DNA of 64,000 nt, from positions 1,370,001 through 1,434,000 of the forward strand of contig WPIO01000107.1 in the NCBI GenBank assembly GCA_009760855.2. Direction: 5' to 3'. A program made the position numbers and the translations under genes. Of this stretch, positions 52,661 through 63,960 are shown in pieces (position 1 is the stretch's first letter; the number at the start of each line of letters is the position of its first letter). The DNA comes from Cristatella mucedo (lineage: Eukaryota; Bryozoa; Phylactolaemata; Cristatellidae). The notes beneath the pieces are model-generated. The model saw only the letters and a list, made by a program, of their open reading frames with translations, was not told the DNA's origin and ran no database searches.

Positions 52661-53190
52661 TCTCTATTTCGGTCAATTTCTCGATGTCGCTCGGTCCCTT
52701 TATACTTTTTCCATCGCTCACTTGCTTCGTCCCCTCTCTTTCCCCGTAATGGCTCACTAGCTAAGGTGGTTGCTTTTCACGACCTCGGCCCCGAGGTCGT
52801 GGGTTCGAATCCTGTGGCGGGCGATCCTTTATCGCCACTGCAAGCGGTGGTGATAGCCGCAAAGGCTTTTTTGTCGCTATACAAAAAAGAAGCTGTTAAA
52901 TCAGCTAGCATTTCCCACCAGTCTTTTCTCTGCTCTCGAACATCCATCTCGCTCAATCGTCTCTCCAGTCACTTCCTTCCTCCCAGAGTCTCTCTCCGAT
53001 TTCAGTCTCAGCTCTGCCGCTCCGCTGTATCGCTCTTTAATCTTGCCAGCCTCTCTATCCTTCACTACGTCTCTCTATCCTTCACTATGACTCATCAATT
53101 TCCTCTTCGCTGTCCCGCTGATCGTTCCTTCGACCCTAGCCTCATTTCTCTCTTTCTCTCTTTCTCTCCTCTGCTCTCCTCTCCCTTTTT
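52650..53190 (+). repeat. Dispersed pyrimidine-rich repeat R2, copy 1, split by a SINE-B
   Basis: Shares CTCTCGATGTC-type start, TTTTTCCAT, CTCACTTG/CACGTG, CTCGCTCAAT, TCTCTCCGA, TCTCTATCCTTCACTATGACTC and more with copy 2 at 63418-63815. Confidence 0.7.
52745..52912 (+). mobile_element. SINE-B copy inserted in R2
   Basis: GTAATGGCTCACTAGC, TAAGGTGGTTGC, palindrome CACGACCTCGG/CCGAGGTCGTG, B-box GGGTTCGAATCCTG, GGGCGATCCTTTATCGCC, CAAGCGGTGGTGATAGCC, TTAAATCAGC. R2 copy 2 lacks it. Confidence 0.9.
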
Positions 53191-54003
53191 CTCGCTGCGC
53201 GCGCACCGTCCTTCGATTCACTCTTCGGCCGCGAATCTCGCAGCATTTCGTACGCTCGAGTTCCACTCCTCGCTGCAGCGCTACGCCGCCGCCGCTATTC
53301 GCTCGAGAGTTCGCACAGCAAGCAGCAGCTAAGGCCTCGCTCGGTGCACGCTCTGTCCAGGCGCACAGCGCTGCAGCGTCGCCCGCCACTCACCGCGCGG
53401 CGGCTAGCTGCGCCGCAATCAGCGGCTGCTCGCCGCTCCGTCGCCGCTTCGAGTCCGGCCCGGTCGCTCTGACCGCCGCTCACGTGACGCCGTCACGCTG
53501 GCTTGGCTCGCTCGACCCGCGCCTTTGTTGAGAGCAAATAAACCGGCGATTGCTACAGACTCGCAACCGACGGAGCGCTGCCTTAGCGCGGGCTCTGCAG
53601 CTGCTCGACGCCGCTTCTAAACCGTCAGCAAACGCGGCCACCTCAGCCTCCTCTGCCGCCAGCTCTCACAGGCCACCTCAGCCGCCGTCGGCGCCGGATC
53701 GATACGCGGTGCGTGACGGGTCCTCAGAGCCGCTACAGTCTTCGAAGGCTTCCTGCTCCGGAAGGAGCGGAAGCGAGCCGAGCGCTGCACCGCGCATTAG
53801 CGCTACGCAGGTCTCGCCTCTGCCGCCATTCGCTTCCTTTCAGCAGTCACCGCTCGCTACCGATACGTCCACCCGAGCTCAGGGACGCTAGCTCCAGCCG
53901 GGAGCTCGAAGCGCCCTCTGCTGGCCGACGAGCGCGAGCCAGTTAGCACGCGACAGGCAGAGCACGCTTGCAGCTGGCTTCGCCGCAGCGAGCGTGCTCG
54001 ATC

Positions 54004-54051
54004 TTGGGCGCGCGGCAGCGGCCGAGCTAGCGGCCGCTGCCGCGCGCCCAA
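54004..54051. repeat. Perfect hairpin, 21-bp GC-rich arms, AGCTAG loop
   Basis: Arms 54004-54024 and 54031-54051 are exact reverse complements. A second inverted pair AGCACGCT/AGCGTGCT lies just upstream at 53961-53998. Confidence 0.95.
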
Positions 54052-54364
54052 CACTGAGCTGCCGAGCGGACGGAACTGCCCAGAGCGCATTGCAACGCCG
54101 TAGGCTCGGCGGAAGAGGTGTAGCCGGCCGCTTACCAAGCGGCGTAGCTTACTGCCGAATGCAGCTCGGTGAGCGTCTACGCGCAGTAAGAGGACCGCCG
54201 CGAAGTGAGCGTTTCTGGCGCTGACCTACTCGCCGTTACTAAGGGCGTAGTGAGTTCGCGGCGTGAATTGGAAAGCAAGATACATAAATAGAGGATTGCA
54301 TGGAGCTTTATTCACAAGTGCAAAATGTCGCTGCGCGTCCAGCTCATTTCTGTCTCCACACTCC

Positions 54365-54394
54365 TCGCAGGCAACAACATGTTGTTGCCTGCGA
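54365..54394. repeat. Perfect 30-bp palindrome
   Basis: TCGCAGGCAACAACA joined directly to its reverse complement. Confidence 0.95.
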
Positions 54395-54973
54395 TCAATC
54401 AACATGTACAAGCGCTCTTTCGGAAGAAATACGTCCCGCACTTAGGCTGCCTGCGTCTATATTGGGGAACGACCCCAACAGACTTAGGAGCAAGAACAAC
54501 CAAAATATCTCATACGCCACACTGAACTGCTTCTTGGTCGCATCGGCAAATCCTTACGCCGGGACCACGCGCGCGCACACACAAAACCCAAGCACAAAAT
54601 GCTAGCCGCTGGTGCTATAAGACCGTATACGGTGGCGTCCACCGAATCCTCCTGGCGCTGCCTCGTCCTGTCCCGTCACCGTCGAACAGCCGACCCTCCT
54701 CCCTCGCTTTCACAGAAACGAGTTCCCTACATCTACCTGCGACGGCGTCGAAACGAATCCGAAGACAAAGAAAGGACCCTCAGCGAGCGTCGCTCTACTC
54801 TTAAGTACCTCGCCGAGACAATGGGGCAAGAGCTTAGTGGTATTGGGCACGGAGCCGCTCGACCGTCGGATGAGCAACCGGCTTGAATGCCGAAAAGGTT
54901 CCAGACGGTTGGTTTTGACAGAGATATGACCGAGGTTGACACGTCAATCGCCATCAATCAGCCGTTTCTGGGG

Positions 54974-55034
54974 ATATGTAAAGCACCTAGAAGGAGATTT
55001 GAGTTCTCTGAGGGCGCTTTATCAAGTGCATTAC

Positions 55035-55070
<36 letters not shown>
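54974..55070 (+). mobile_element. L2-A LINE tail only
   Basis: TGTAAAGCACCTAGAAGG, hairpin, GGGCGCTTTATCAAGTG and a ~45-bp (ATT)n. Confidence 0.87.
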
Positions 55071-55071
<1 letters not shown>

Positions 55072-55815
55072 GCAGACCCACCTAAATGTCGAATCGCCAC
55101 AGCTAGTCCCAGAGGTTCCCGGCTCGCGCTTAGGCTCTTGCTATCTGACTACACTGGTGCTGCTCTCTGGCTCGCAGCTCCGGGACGAAGGACTTTTCTC
55201 CCACACCGAGCAGTTCTCGTGCGCCCCAGAATTGAGCCAGGGCCGGTGCTGAGCTGCAGCACTGCTTCCGCTTCCGTCGTGTGCAGCTGAGCCAGAACCC
55301 GCACTGTGGCAGAGAGGCGCTATGGACTGCATCATTTGACGCTTTCTTGACGCCAGAGTGCTGCCTCTGCCCCTGGTGCTGCAGGCCGGTGAGCTATCGA
55401 GGCAGTAGAGCACGGTAACCAAGTGCGCCAGATTGCCGGCCAGCGTCTCTCGATCGCCGACCGCAATAGGCGGGCGCCAGGTGGTGCAACGGCTAAGGGT
55501 AATCCGCAGCGATCGGTGCTACTTGAGCAAAAATCGACCTGAAAACGGCATCGCAAAGCATTAATTTTTAGCGAATAGTGGCACACGGACGCTTCCGTGT
55601 ACCCATCAAATTTCATGCAATTGTGCTGCAGCCTTCTCATGCAACTGGACTTCAAAGATCTATCTATCGATCTCTATCGCGACTGACCACAAATCCAAAG
55701 GAAATTTGCTGCGCCAAGGTTTAGTTTGGTTTGCATGTTAGCCTACTCTACCACTAAAACCTTCGCCTGCTGCCTGTGGATGTTATCACCAATCCTCTGG
55801 GAATGCTAATACGCA
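55071..55815. other. No gene recognised
   Basis: Unassigned, short frames only. Confidence 0.5.
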
Positions 55816-55878
55816 GCATCTGTAAAGTACCTAGAGAGATTCAGATCTCTGATGGCGCTATACAAATAAATTATTATC
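55816..55878 (+). mobile_element. LINE/SINE hairpin tail fragment
   Basis: CTGTAAAGTACCTAGAGAGA, GATGGCGCTATACAAATAAATTATTAT; has features of both L2-A and SINE-A tails. Confidence 0.7.
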
Positions 55879-57959
55879 AGTATGTCATTTATTTTAAATT
55901 CACAGGCAAAACTTCGCATGACTGCACGCTCGCGTTCTCATGCAGTCCGGTGCAATCTACAGCTATGACCCGGGCCAATACCGCAATCCACCGCCAGGGG
56001 CGCCGCCGTCGATCGTAGCGATTTCATGATAACGCGTGGGCTCAATAGAAAACCTTACAATCAACATGATAAGAATGTTATAGTCATGCCACTAACCACT
56101 TGCTTCCGAGCTATTCAGTAGTGACGCGCGCTATCAGACAGTAGATAAACCAGCCAAATCCTGCCCATTTGGCCAGAACACTTGCAATTTCCAAGTGCTC
56201 GACCCTGCAGCCGAGTTTCTCAGCGCCTGTAGGATTAGTTTGCTTTGCCTTTCCATGTTGTTATTTGATGCGGAGTCTTTCAGAATTGCTCGTGCAACCG
56301 AGGACTGCCTGGCTGCAAGCACCTTACCCATGTCGTTGAAGATATGTCAACACCCTTACGTGAGGAAGGTGTTTTATCAAGTAGAAAGGTTGGAAAAAAG
56401 TTTGAACTATTGACTTACTATGCATACAATCGAATTTCCTGAATTATACTAAGTTGAGTCAAATTTAGCCAGATGTGTGCAGGTTGACAATAGAATTACG
56501 AGTAATTGAGGTGTTATAACGACTTCTTAATTTACTTAGTTCTTGAGTTCTCGGACACGACGTCCGTGAGAAAACTGGCCAGTCGCACAATTTAATTGGG
56601 TATACTTCAATCCACCGAATTCTGAGGAAATTCACTCGAAGTAGTCGGTGCTGTTGTGATTGATGTGTGATGATGTGCTTAATAGATTGGTCAATAAATT
56701 GCATAGTCCCCCAACATGACTGGGCGTGGGCGGCTGCTCACCGAGACTCATGCAGCCGTCAGTTCTCGACTGCCTCCGCAAGCGATGGCCCCGACCCAGC
56801 ATTGGATGCCTGTCCTTTGGTATGCCGTTCTGGCTCTATCCACCCCGAAGTAGCGTCAAGGTTGAATGGTTCTGACAGGCGTGTAGTTTGACGCTCTGAG
56901 AGCACATAGGCGACGACGCTGATACCCTGCCTCGGGGGGGGGGAGGGGCTTCAATAACCATGTATTTAGGCTCGCTTCGTGACGGCTCACATTATAAGAG
57001 AGACCGTGCATACCTTTACAGATATCCCACAAGCAATGCTGGGCTATAAACTGGCATCGGCCAAAATAACGAGGCCACAAATGCCACTGGCCGAGAACTG
57101 GTCGGCCAATCAATTACACGCCCCCAGGCACCATGTATGTTGGCCTAAAGCCCAATTACAGTCCGGTGGTCTCCATGTCGCGAATCGAATGGGGCAGTAG
57201 CAAATGCAGGATAACTCAGAAAGCAAAGCACAAGTACAATACGGCATAGCTGCTCCTGCATTGCTAAAGCGAAAGAAAAAACTACGAGACTTGAAATCAG
57301 GCATTTTGCGGAATTGAAGCCTCGCCCACCGGAGTGCCCCGACTCCCTCGTCGTAACAACCACCAACACCACGTCCCGACTGCCTACCACATTGAGTGTC
57401 ACAGCCCACTCGTACAACAATCAGGGGCAGTGTCATCAATTAAATTAAACCACGCGGTAGACGCCCTGCGGGCTCCACGTTCGCTGGAGATGACGTCCCT
57501 GCAATTTTTCCAGCAATCCACTCTTCATACTCTGTTTGACAGGTACTCTGGAGGAGGCCTGTCAGGGTAGAAGATCCAAAGCATTTCTCATGAAAGCGCT
57601 TCCAAACAGCATTTTGTGGCGACTCTATTTATATACTGACATACTAAGACAGTCGTCTCCGCAAATAAGAATATCGGAAATAGGAGTACTCCGCTTAAAA
57701 GATTATCGTTTCTGAGTCCCAGATTCTTCTGCAAATTTTAAGCAGTGGCATTTCAGCTTAAGTGAATATCGGATATAAGAATACTTGGCATGTAAAACTA
57801 GCAGTTTAGATTTAATTTCAGTTTGTGCTCCACCTAAGTGCATATTTACAGCGTATCCCGCTTCAGGTTTTTTAAGGTTCCCCGAGCGAGTGGCTCCACC
57901 CACCCTGCCATCGCTCGCCTGCCAAAACAGCTTAGGAAACATACCTCGGCGCGCTGGCC
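55879..57959. other. No gene recognised
   Basis: About 2 kb, more AT-rich than the left half of the window. 57317-57400 on the minus strand has A- and B-box-like stretches (GTGGTTGTTACGACG, GAGGCTTCAATTCC) and may be a decayed tRNA-derived SINE. Confidence 0.45.
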
Positions 57960-58300
57960 GGCGGGACGCGGGCCAGCTAAGCGCTAGCAGCATTGCATTC
58001 TCTTCCGTCCGCGCGTCATGGCGGGGAGCGAGGACGCGACGTCGCTTCTCGTCGAGCTCGTGCCCTGGTGCCAGCGGACGTCGCCTCGCGCCGTCTGCTG
58101 AGCTCTGGCAGCGATCCAACTTTGAGATGACGTGGACGCGAGGGCGCAACTTTCGCGCTCCTGAAAAGTAATCCGATACGAGAGGACACGCTAACACAGG
58201 CGTGGTATCTGGCCGAGCGAAGCGGATCGCGGACTCCGAGAAAGCTATGTTTTGTGCTTTACCACCTTAGAGAATCGAGGGCGAAGCGACCGACTCGGCC
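57960..58300. repeat. Dispersed repeat R1, copy 2
   Basis: Homologous to 47150-47488 and, past the GA array, to 47990-48030 (CGAGGGCGAAGC). Lacks the 480-bp GA array. Confidence 0.72.
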
Positions 58301-58336
58301 TTCGCTTGGTGCCCGAAGCAACCTACCCGTTTGTGA

Positions 58337-58770
58337 ATTTATGCAAATAGACTACGTGGGTGCTACGCAAGAGAGTTTTGTACTGCCCACTCAGAGCCTA
58401 AGAAGCTTTCCGTATGCATTCGGTAGCCAACAGACTTCGTCTCACGCAACAAAGAGAAAGTGGGAAGTATAGCAGAGTCAGGAGAGCAGTTCAGGTAGGC
58501 AATAGCATGGAAGTAACAGCTAAGGATCGCTGAAAAGGATGAGTCAGAGTCGGCAGCAGGAGAGCAGTTGCCATTGCGTAAGAATTGTGGAAGTGAGTTC
58601 CGCAGCCTAGAACCTGCAGAGCTAAAGCTTCTGTGGCCAACGGTCTATAAGCTGAGGAATGAAACAGCTAAAGTATTGTCCACACAGGACCCGAGGTCGC
58701 GAAGAGGCTGAAACTGGTGCAGCAGTTCAGCTAGGTACGGAGGAGCCAAGCCCTGGCGGGCCTTGTGGGT
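58337..58770 (-). mobile_element. L2-B LINE fragment
   Basis: Minus strand codes HKARQGLAPPYLAELLHQFQ, RDLGSCVDNTLAVSFL and the UTR with GCATACGGAAAGCTTC; the extreme 3' end is missing. Confidence 0.85.
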
Positions 58771-58772
58771 GG

Positions 58773-58843
58773 CTCGCTGAGTAGACACTGCTGAGCCGAC
58801 TCGCTGAGTAGACCTGCAAACAAATAGTACTCGCTGAGTAGAC
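58773..58843. repeat. Three direct repeats CTCGCTGAGTAGAC
   Basis: Exact 14-mers at 58773, 58800 and 58830, spaced 27 and 30 bp, at the broken edge of the L2-B copy. Confidence 0.93.
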
Positions 58844-59336
58844 GCCAGCAAATGCCTTCCATATTGTGATAATTGTTTTCTTCATTTGCAAAACTGGAGC
58901 GTCATCGCATGGGAATTGTATTTGTGTACCCTCCGCCTATTACACCACGAAGCCACAAATATTATTTGGGTGTTGCGAGCTGAAGCGTCGCTGCACAGGA
59001 ATTCTATTCATTTCTGTCCGAGCTAGCCACGTTGCCCAACTTTCGCAGTCTATCGGAAAAATACGAGGACCGTTGCATGCGAATGGAATCGGTTCTACAC
59101 AGGAAAGACAGAAGTTCCATTTAAAAAGCTCAATTCCATCACAGCGGCTGACTGGTGCGATTGTAGCTGCATCAATTGTGCTCTACGTCTGACCATCTTC
59201 CTTCTACTTTAAGAAGCCCCTGACAGGAAGCGATCAGTTGTAGTTGAAAGAAGCAAGATGCTCCCAAACAAGCTCTCGGACTTGTTTTTGAAGCTTACGC
59301 TAGTGCTTTTTGCCGTCAAACTTAGGCCAAGGCCAA
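58844..59336. other. No gene recognised
   Basis: Two short partial duplications of GAAGC(A/G)TCGC..GAATT (58900, 58982) but no feature. Confidence 0.45.
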
Positions 59337-59507
59337 GCCAGGGGGTGGCAGGGGTGGCAGCTGTCACCCCAAGGCCTGGTAGACGGGAGCCAAGTCTGCC
59401 GTGCGACGCTCGCTGGCAATGGGGTGACGCTGCCTGACCGCCCTTAACGGGAGGCTCCGTCCTCAGGCCTAGTCCATCCCGGTACTCTAATTCTGGCTAC
59501 GCCTCCA
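59337..59507. mobile_element. Probable hAT-type MITE, third copy, decayed
   Basis: In inverted orientation relative to the copy at 21313: CCAAGGCCAAGCCAGGGGG, GGGTGGCAGCTGTCACCCC at the left, and TAATTCTGGCTACGCCTCC at the right. Ends are mutated and I cannot find a matching 8-bp duplication. Confidence 0.6.
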
Positions 59508-60071
59508 GCTGTAACTTGGCAGGCGGAGCAACGGGCCACGGACGCCAAGCCAGAGCGATCATAATTGTCCCGCACCCCCGCAACCAATAGGGCTTTGAAA
59601 GCCACAGGTCAGAGGCGGCTAAAAAACCGTAGTGTTGAGATGTAGCCGGACCGAATGCAGGCTCGCGTAGGCTGGAGCTAGCTCGTGCTAGGCACTCGTT
59701 TTGTAGCTACGAGTTCACATTTAGGCTTAAGCGTAGATGATTGGCGGGTTGTTTGACCCTCGACGTCAGCCGAGGTTAAGCTGTCGTCGCTCATCCTGCG
59801 CTCCAGTCGGCTAACAACGAAACAGCCGGCCGAAATTAGCCGAAAAGCTAGCAACAAAACTAGCCGAAAACACAGCATTTGAAGACTGGTTTCCAAAATT
59901 GCAGCATTAGCAGCTACTGCAAACAATAAAGTGTATTGTGTTACAGTATTGTGTAGCTTTCAAAGAGAAGTGAATGTGTTGCTCGGCATTTTCACCTTGG
60001 CTTTTCTATTCCTTCTTTTTAAATTGCTGCGTCACATCACGTTTCCCTTTTGCTTGGAAAAAATGTTTACC
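59508..60071. other. No gene recognised
   Basis: Contains CCGAAAA/CTAGC repeats near 59815-59870; no domain. Confidence 0.45.
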
Positions 60072-60473
60072 TATAACTCGTGTCAACCTCAAATCCTTTA
60101 GAGACCCTGCATTTAGTTCGTCTGCTCCCAAAGCCAACAACTCACTCTCCACTTCCATTATAAAATCCCCCGAGTTAACCACGTTTAAATAGAAATTAAA
60201 AAAGCTCCTTTTTGCGATAGCATATAGTGGGTCCCTGTGATTTGTCCTTTAGTGCTTATGGGTGCTGACACAGCTGCATGCTTCCAGTAACAACACTCGC
60301 ATGCTGACCCCGTGAATGTCACCCCTAACCATGTTATTTATGCTGTTTATCGAGCACGATACCACTCATCATTCGATCGTGTTTCCTTTGCAGTAAATGT
60401 AAAGTGTCCAGAAAGAGATTAAGTTCTATGAGGGTGCTCTATCAAGTGTACTGTTACTAATTTGCTATTATTC
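60072..60473 (+). mobile_element. L2-A LINE, diverged 3' fragment
   Basis: CGTGTCAACCTCAAATCC, GAGACCCTGCATTTAGTTCG, ORF end, 3' UTR, AGAAAGAGATTAAGTTC and a weak ATT tail. Confidence 0.85.
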
Positions 60474-61029
60474 CTATCTGCCTCGCGTGACTGTTGCAGA
60501 GAAAGCAAGTTGAGGTTGAAACACTTGCACGACAGACGAGTGCAACGGTGTGTTGCTTGAATAGTGAGCTGTTCTTCGAATTTGGGCAAAGCAAGCCTCG
60601 AAAAGACGGCCATCATGGTTTTTAGCTCAAGATTTTCGTGGCCGCGAGTCGGTATCTTCAAGCTGGCGTCTTGGCTTGGATGTCACCTTTGAAACTTTTG
60701 CAAATTAGTAGCAGTGCTGTTTAGATGTTGTTGATTTGGAATAGCAGCACATTCACGTTTGAAGTGTGCTTTCTCAGCATTTATCTGGCAGATCTTTTGC
60801 AGCTAAAAAATAGCACCGGATTACACTCACAGATGTATCAATGTGGCCTACCATCCTGTTTGCAAGGGTACTATTGCCTTAATAAAAGACTCAAGACCCA
60901 TCAGACTTGAACCTTTATCTCACCAACTTTCTGCTAACCAGAAAGGAGTTTACACAATTTCCTGCCAGTGACTAAAATATGCCTGCTTAAGGAGTATGGT
61001 GGATTAAGGCGTTCCTGCAGTTCTTGTCG
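60474..61029. other. No gene recognised
   Basis: AT-rich, short frames. AATAAAAGACTC at 60880 could be a polyadenylation signal but no gene leads to it. Confidence 0.4.
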
Positions 61030-61216
61030 GTAGGTCTTGCTGCACCCCGATTAGCAGGAAGAAACTATACCGCTGCATCAAAATAAAGAGTTTGGTTTTC
61101 AATCAGCTTTCCTGTAATCTATTATGTCTGTTGGCATGGATGTGTCCTGAGTGTGCGTTTGCATACGTGTTTATGTGCTTGTGTGTGTGCGTGTGTGTGT
61201 GCGTGTGTGTGTGCGT

Positions 61217-61265
<49 letters not shown>

Positions 61266-61280
61266 CGCGCGTGTGTGTTT

Positions 61281-61311
<31 letters not shown>

Positions 61312-61684
61312 CGTGTGCGTGTGTTTGTGCTAGTGCATCAGTTCTATTATTCCTATTCTGTTTTATGTTTTATTTCTGTTGGCATGCTTTTATGCCTTCA
61401 GTGTGCTGCAGTGCTGTTGCAGTGCATGTAAAAAAATGAAAACAATTGCTTTGCAAGATGAACTGATACAGTTGTTTTGTACTTTGGCCTATATTATACA
61501 AGTGCACGTGAACTCAATCAATGTTTAGCTTTGCCAATGGTTAACTGATTTAGCAGCTAGATTAATATAGCAGGCAGAACAGCGATAGCTGCAAGCTCTA
61601 TGACTTGCCGGGGCCTTCAAGAATTGCTTCCAGCAGGACAGAAATATACTACTCATGTCTTGCAGTGCATCACGTAACCCCTGG
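61030..61684. repeat. Duplicated block D, copy 1, with long (GT)n
   Basis: Begins GTAGGTCTTGCTGC, has AAAATAAAGA, TGTTGGCATGGATG, a (GT)n at 61181-61331, CAGTTGTTTTGTACTTTG, CCGGGGCCTTCAAGAATTGC, GTCTTGCAGTGCATCAC; the same order recurs at 62341-62861. Confidence 0.88.
61181..61331. repeat. (GT)n microsatellite
   Basis: GTGTGCGTGT units then long GT runs; copy 2 of the block has only ~20 bp of GT here. Confidence 0.95.
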
Positions 61685-62340
61685 CATAACTGGTGTTTGT
61701 AACTTTTCGCACAAGTGATGATTCTAAAACATAAGCGTTGCTACATAAGGTGGTAGCTCAATGTTGAATCTACTTGCTCAAGCTTTGTCATATTTCGGGT
61801 GCTTCGCAGGCATGCTGAAGTCTACCAACCACAAACAGTTCACTGCACACAAAAGAAAGTGACGGTAGAAAGAAAAAGTAACCGTAGATCAACACGACCT
61901 CGTTTGTGAACACGGCCTGTGGTATTTTGTTGCGGCCAAAAGTGGTTACACTGTACGTACGACGTAGCTTACACAAACTGGACTTTTTTGAGACAACAGC
62001 CATGCAGTCAAGAACGTATAATCCTTCCTCAAAAGTGCCTATAATGCTTGAATGAATGACAAAATACTAGTAAACGCCAATTACTTTAAAAATGAAGCAA
62101 GCTCACAACATACACAATCATGGGGAGCAGACAGATACAACTTAAAAAGGCAAGCAGGTTGGCAGGCATTGACTGGGAGCTAACGTGTTGGTATAGTAAT
62201 AGGTCACTCTGGAACAGGAAACATAGACTTCGTGTGCATGCTATTAGAGATATTTCAGGGTGCCGATTTCGAATGTTCAGCTTTCCAATTTTAGAGTGGA
62301 CACTTTGTTTGCCCGAAAGTATTAGGTTAACGGCTTCGCA
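61685..62340. other. No gene recognised
   Basis: AT-rich spacer between block D copies. GGTCACTCTGGAACAGGAAAC at 62203 is weakly repeated at 63088, so the duplication may extend further. Confidence 0.45.
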
Positions 62341-62861
62341 GTAGGTCTTGCTTCGCCCCGATTAGCAGGAAGACACTATACCGCTGCATCAAAATAAAGA
62401 ATCAAGAGTTTGTGTTTTTTAATCCGTTTTCCTGTCATCCATTGTGTCTGTTGGCATGGATGCGTCCTGAGTGTGCGTTTGCATATGTGTTTATGTGCTT
62501 GTGTGTTTGTGTGTTTGCTAGCGTGCCTGTTCCATTATTCCTAATTCTGCTTGATTTTTTTCTGTTGGCTGGCATTTATGCCTTCAGTTTGCTACGGTGC
62601 TGTTTTAGTGTATGTACAAAAATTGTTTTACAAGATTAACTGATATAGTTGTTTTGTACTTTGACTTTTATTATACAAGTGCAAGTGAACACAATTAGTG
62701 TTTAGCTTTGCTAACGGTTAGCTGATTTACCAGCTTTATTTATATAGCAGGCAGAACAGCCATAGCGGCAATCTCTCTAGCGCACCGGGGCCTTCAAGAA
62801 TTGCTTCCACAAGGACAGACATCTATTACCCACGTCTTGCAGTGCATCACCTTACCCCTGG
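62341..62861. repeat. Duplicated block D, copy 2
   Basis: 521 bp matching copy 1 in the same orientation; the size difference is mostly the GT array. Confidence 0.88.
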
Positions 62862-63239
62862 ACGGAAGAATTGGAGTGAATCACCAAGTTTGACGTTTGC
62901 GACAGACATGCCGAGCTGCAAGGTTTACCTCTAAATGTTGCTGCGCTATTGAACTGGCTGGAAGGTTTGCAAGTAGTGGATAGTAATATATGATATGGGC
63001 AACTCTTATGAGTCAAAATTTTGTAATAATACGTTGTAGAAAGTTAGCACATTTGACTGTGGAGCTAAAGCAGTCATCCGTTAAAAGGTCATTGAGGAAC
63101 AGAACGCCCGGGTTTCGTGCAAATGCTATCGAATAGCCGAAGGTATCTTTGTTTGTAACTCTGACGAAATGCATAGCTGGACGTAATGGATAGCTGTGAA
63201 ATCAGTCTTCTAAACGGAGCTTGTAAAATTGAGGCAGGT
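62862..63239. other. No gene recognised
   Basis: AT-rich, no coding feature. Confidence 0.5.
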
Positions 63240-63815
<576 letters not shown>

Positions 63816-63936
63816 TTCCTTAGATTTACGTCACACAGCGGGAGCATCTCGCTGGCCTCGCTTGGTGCACCCAAGTCAGACTCTGCAATGCTCCAAAACG
63901 CTGCCAACGCCGCTCACCCGAGGATGAGCGCGAGCG

Positions 63937-63960
63937 AGCAGCAGCAGCAGCAGCAGCAGC
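63937..63960. repeat. (CAG)n triplet run
   Basis: AGCAGCAG run of about eight units near the window end; a Gln run in one plus frame ends in a stop at once. Confidence 0.9.

Larger units (their letters stand above)
53191..54973. other. GC-rich DNA with palindromes, no gene recognised
   Basis: GC-rich to about 54230, then mixed. Plus-strand frames are Ala/Arg/Ser-rich with no domain. Confidence 0.45.

Noticed and set aside
52745-52830. tRNA gene calls in SINE heads
   Set aside because: A- and B-boxes are present but stems and loops do not fold as a tRNA, and each is followed by SINE body sequence.
54821-54886. MGQELSG..., another MGxxxS start
   Set aside because: Not followed by EF-hand sequence and internal to a longer frame; the resemblance to genes A and B is limited to five residues.
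58773-58843. CRISPR-like spaced direct repeats
   Set aside because: Only three 14-mers with 13-16 bp spacers in an animal genome at a transposon edge; not a CRISPR array.
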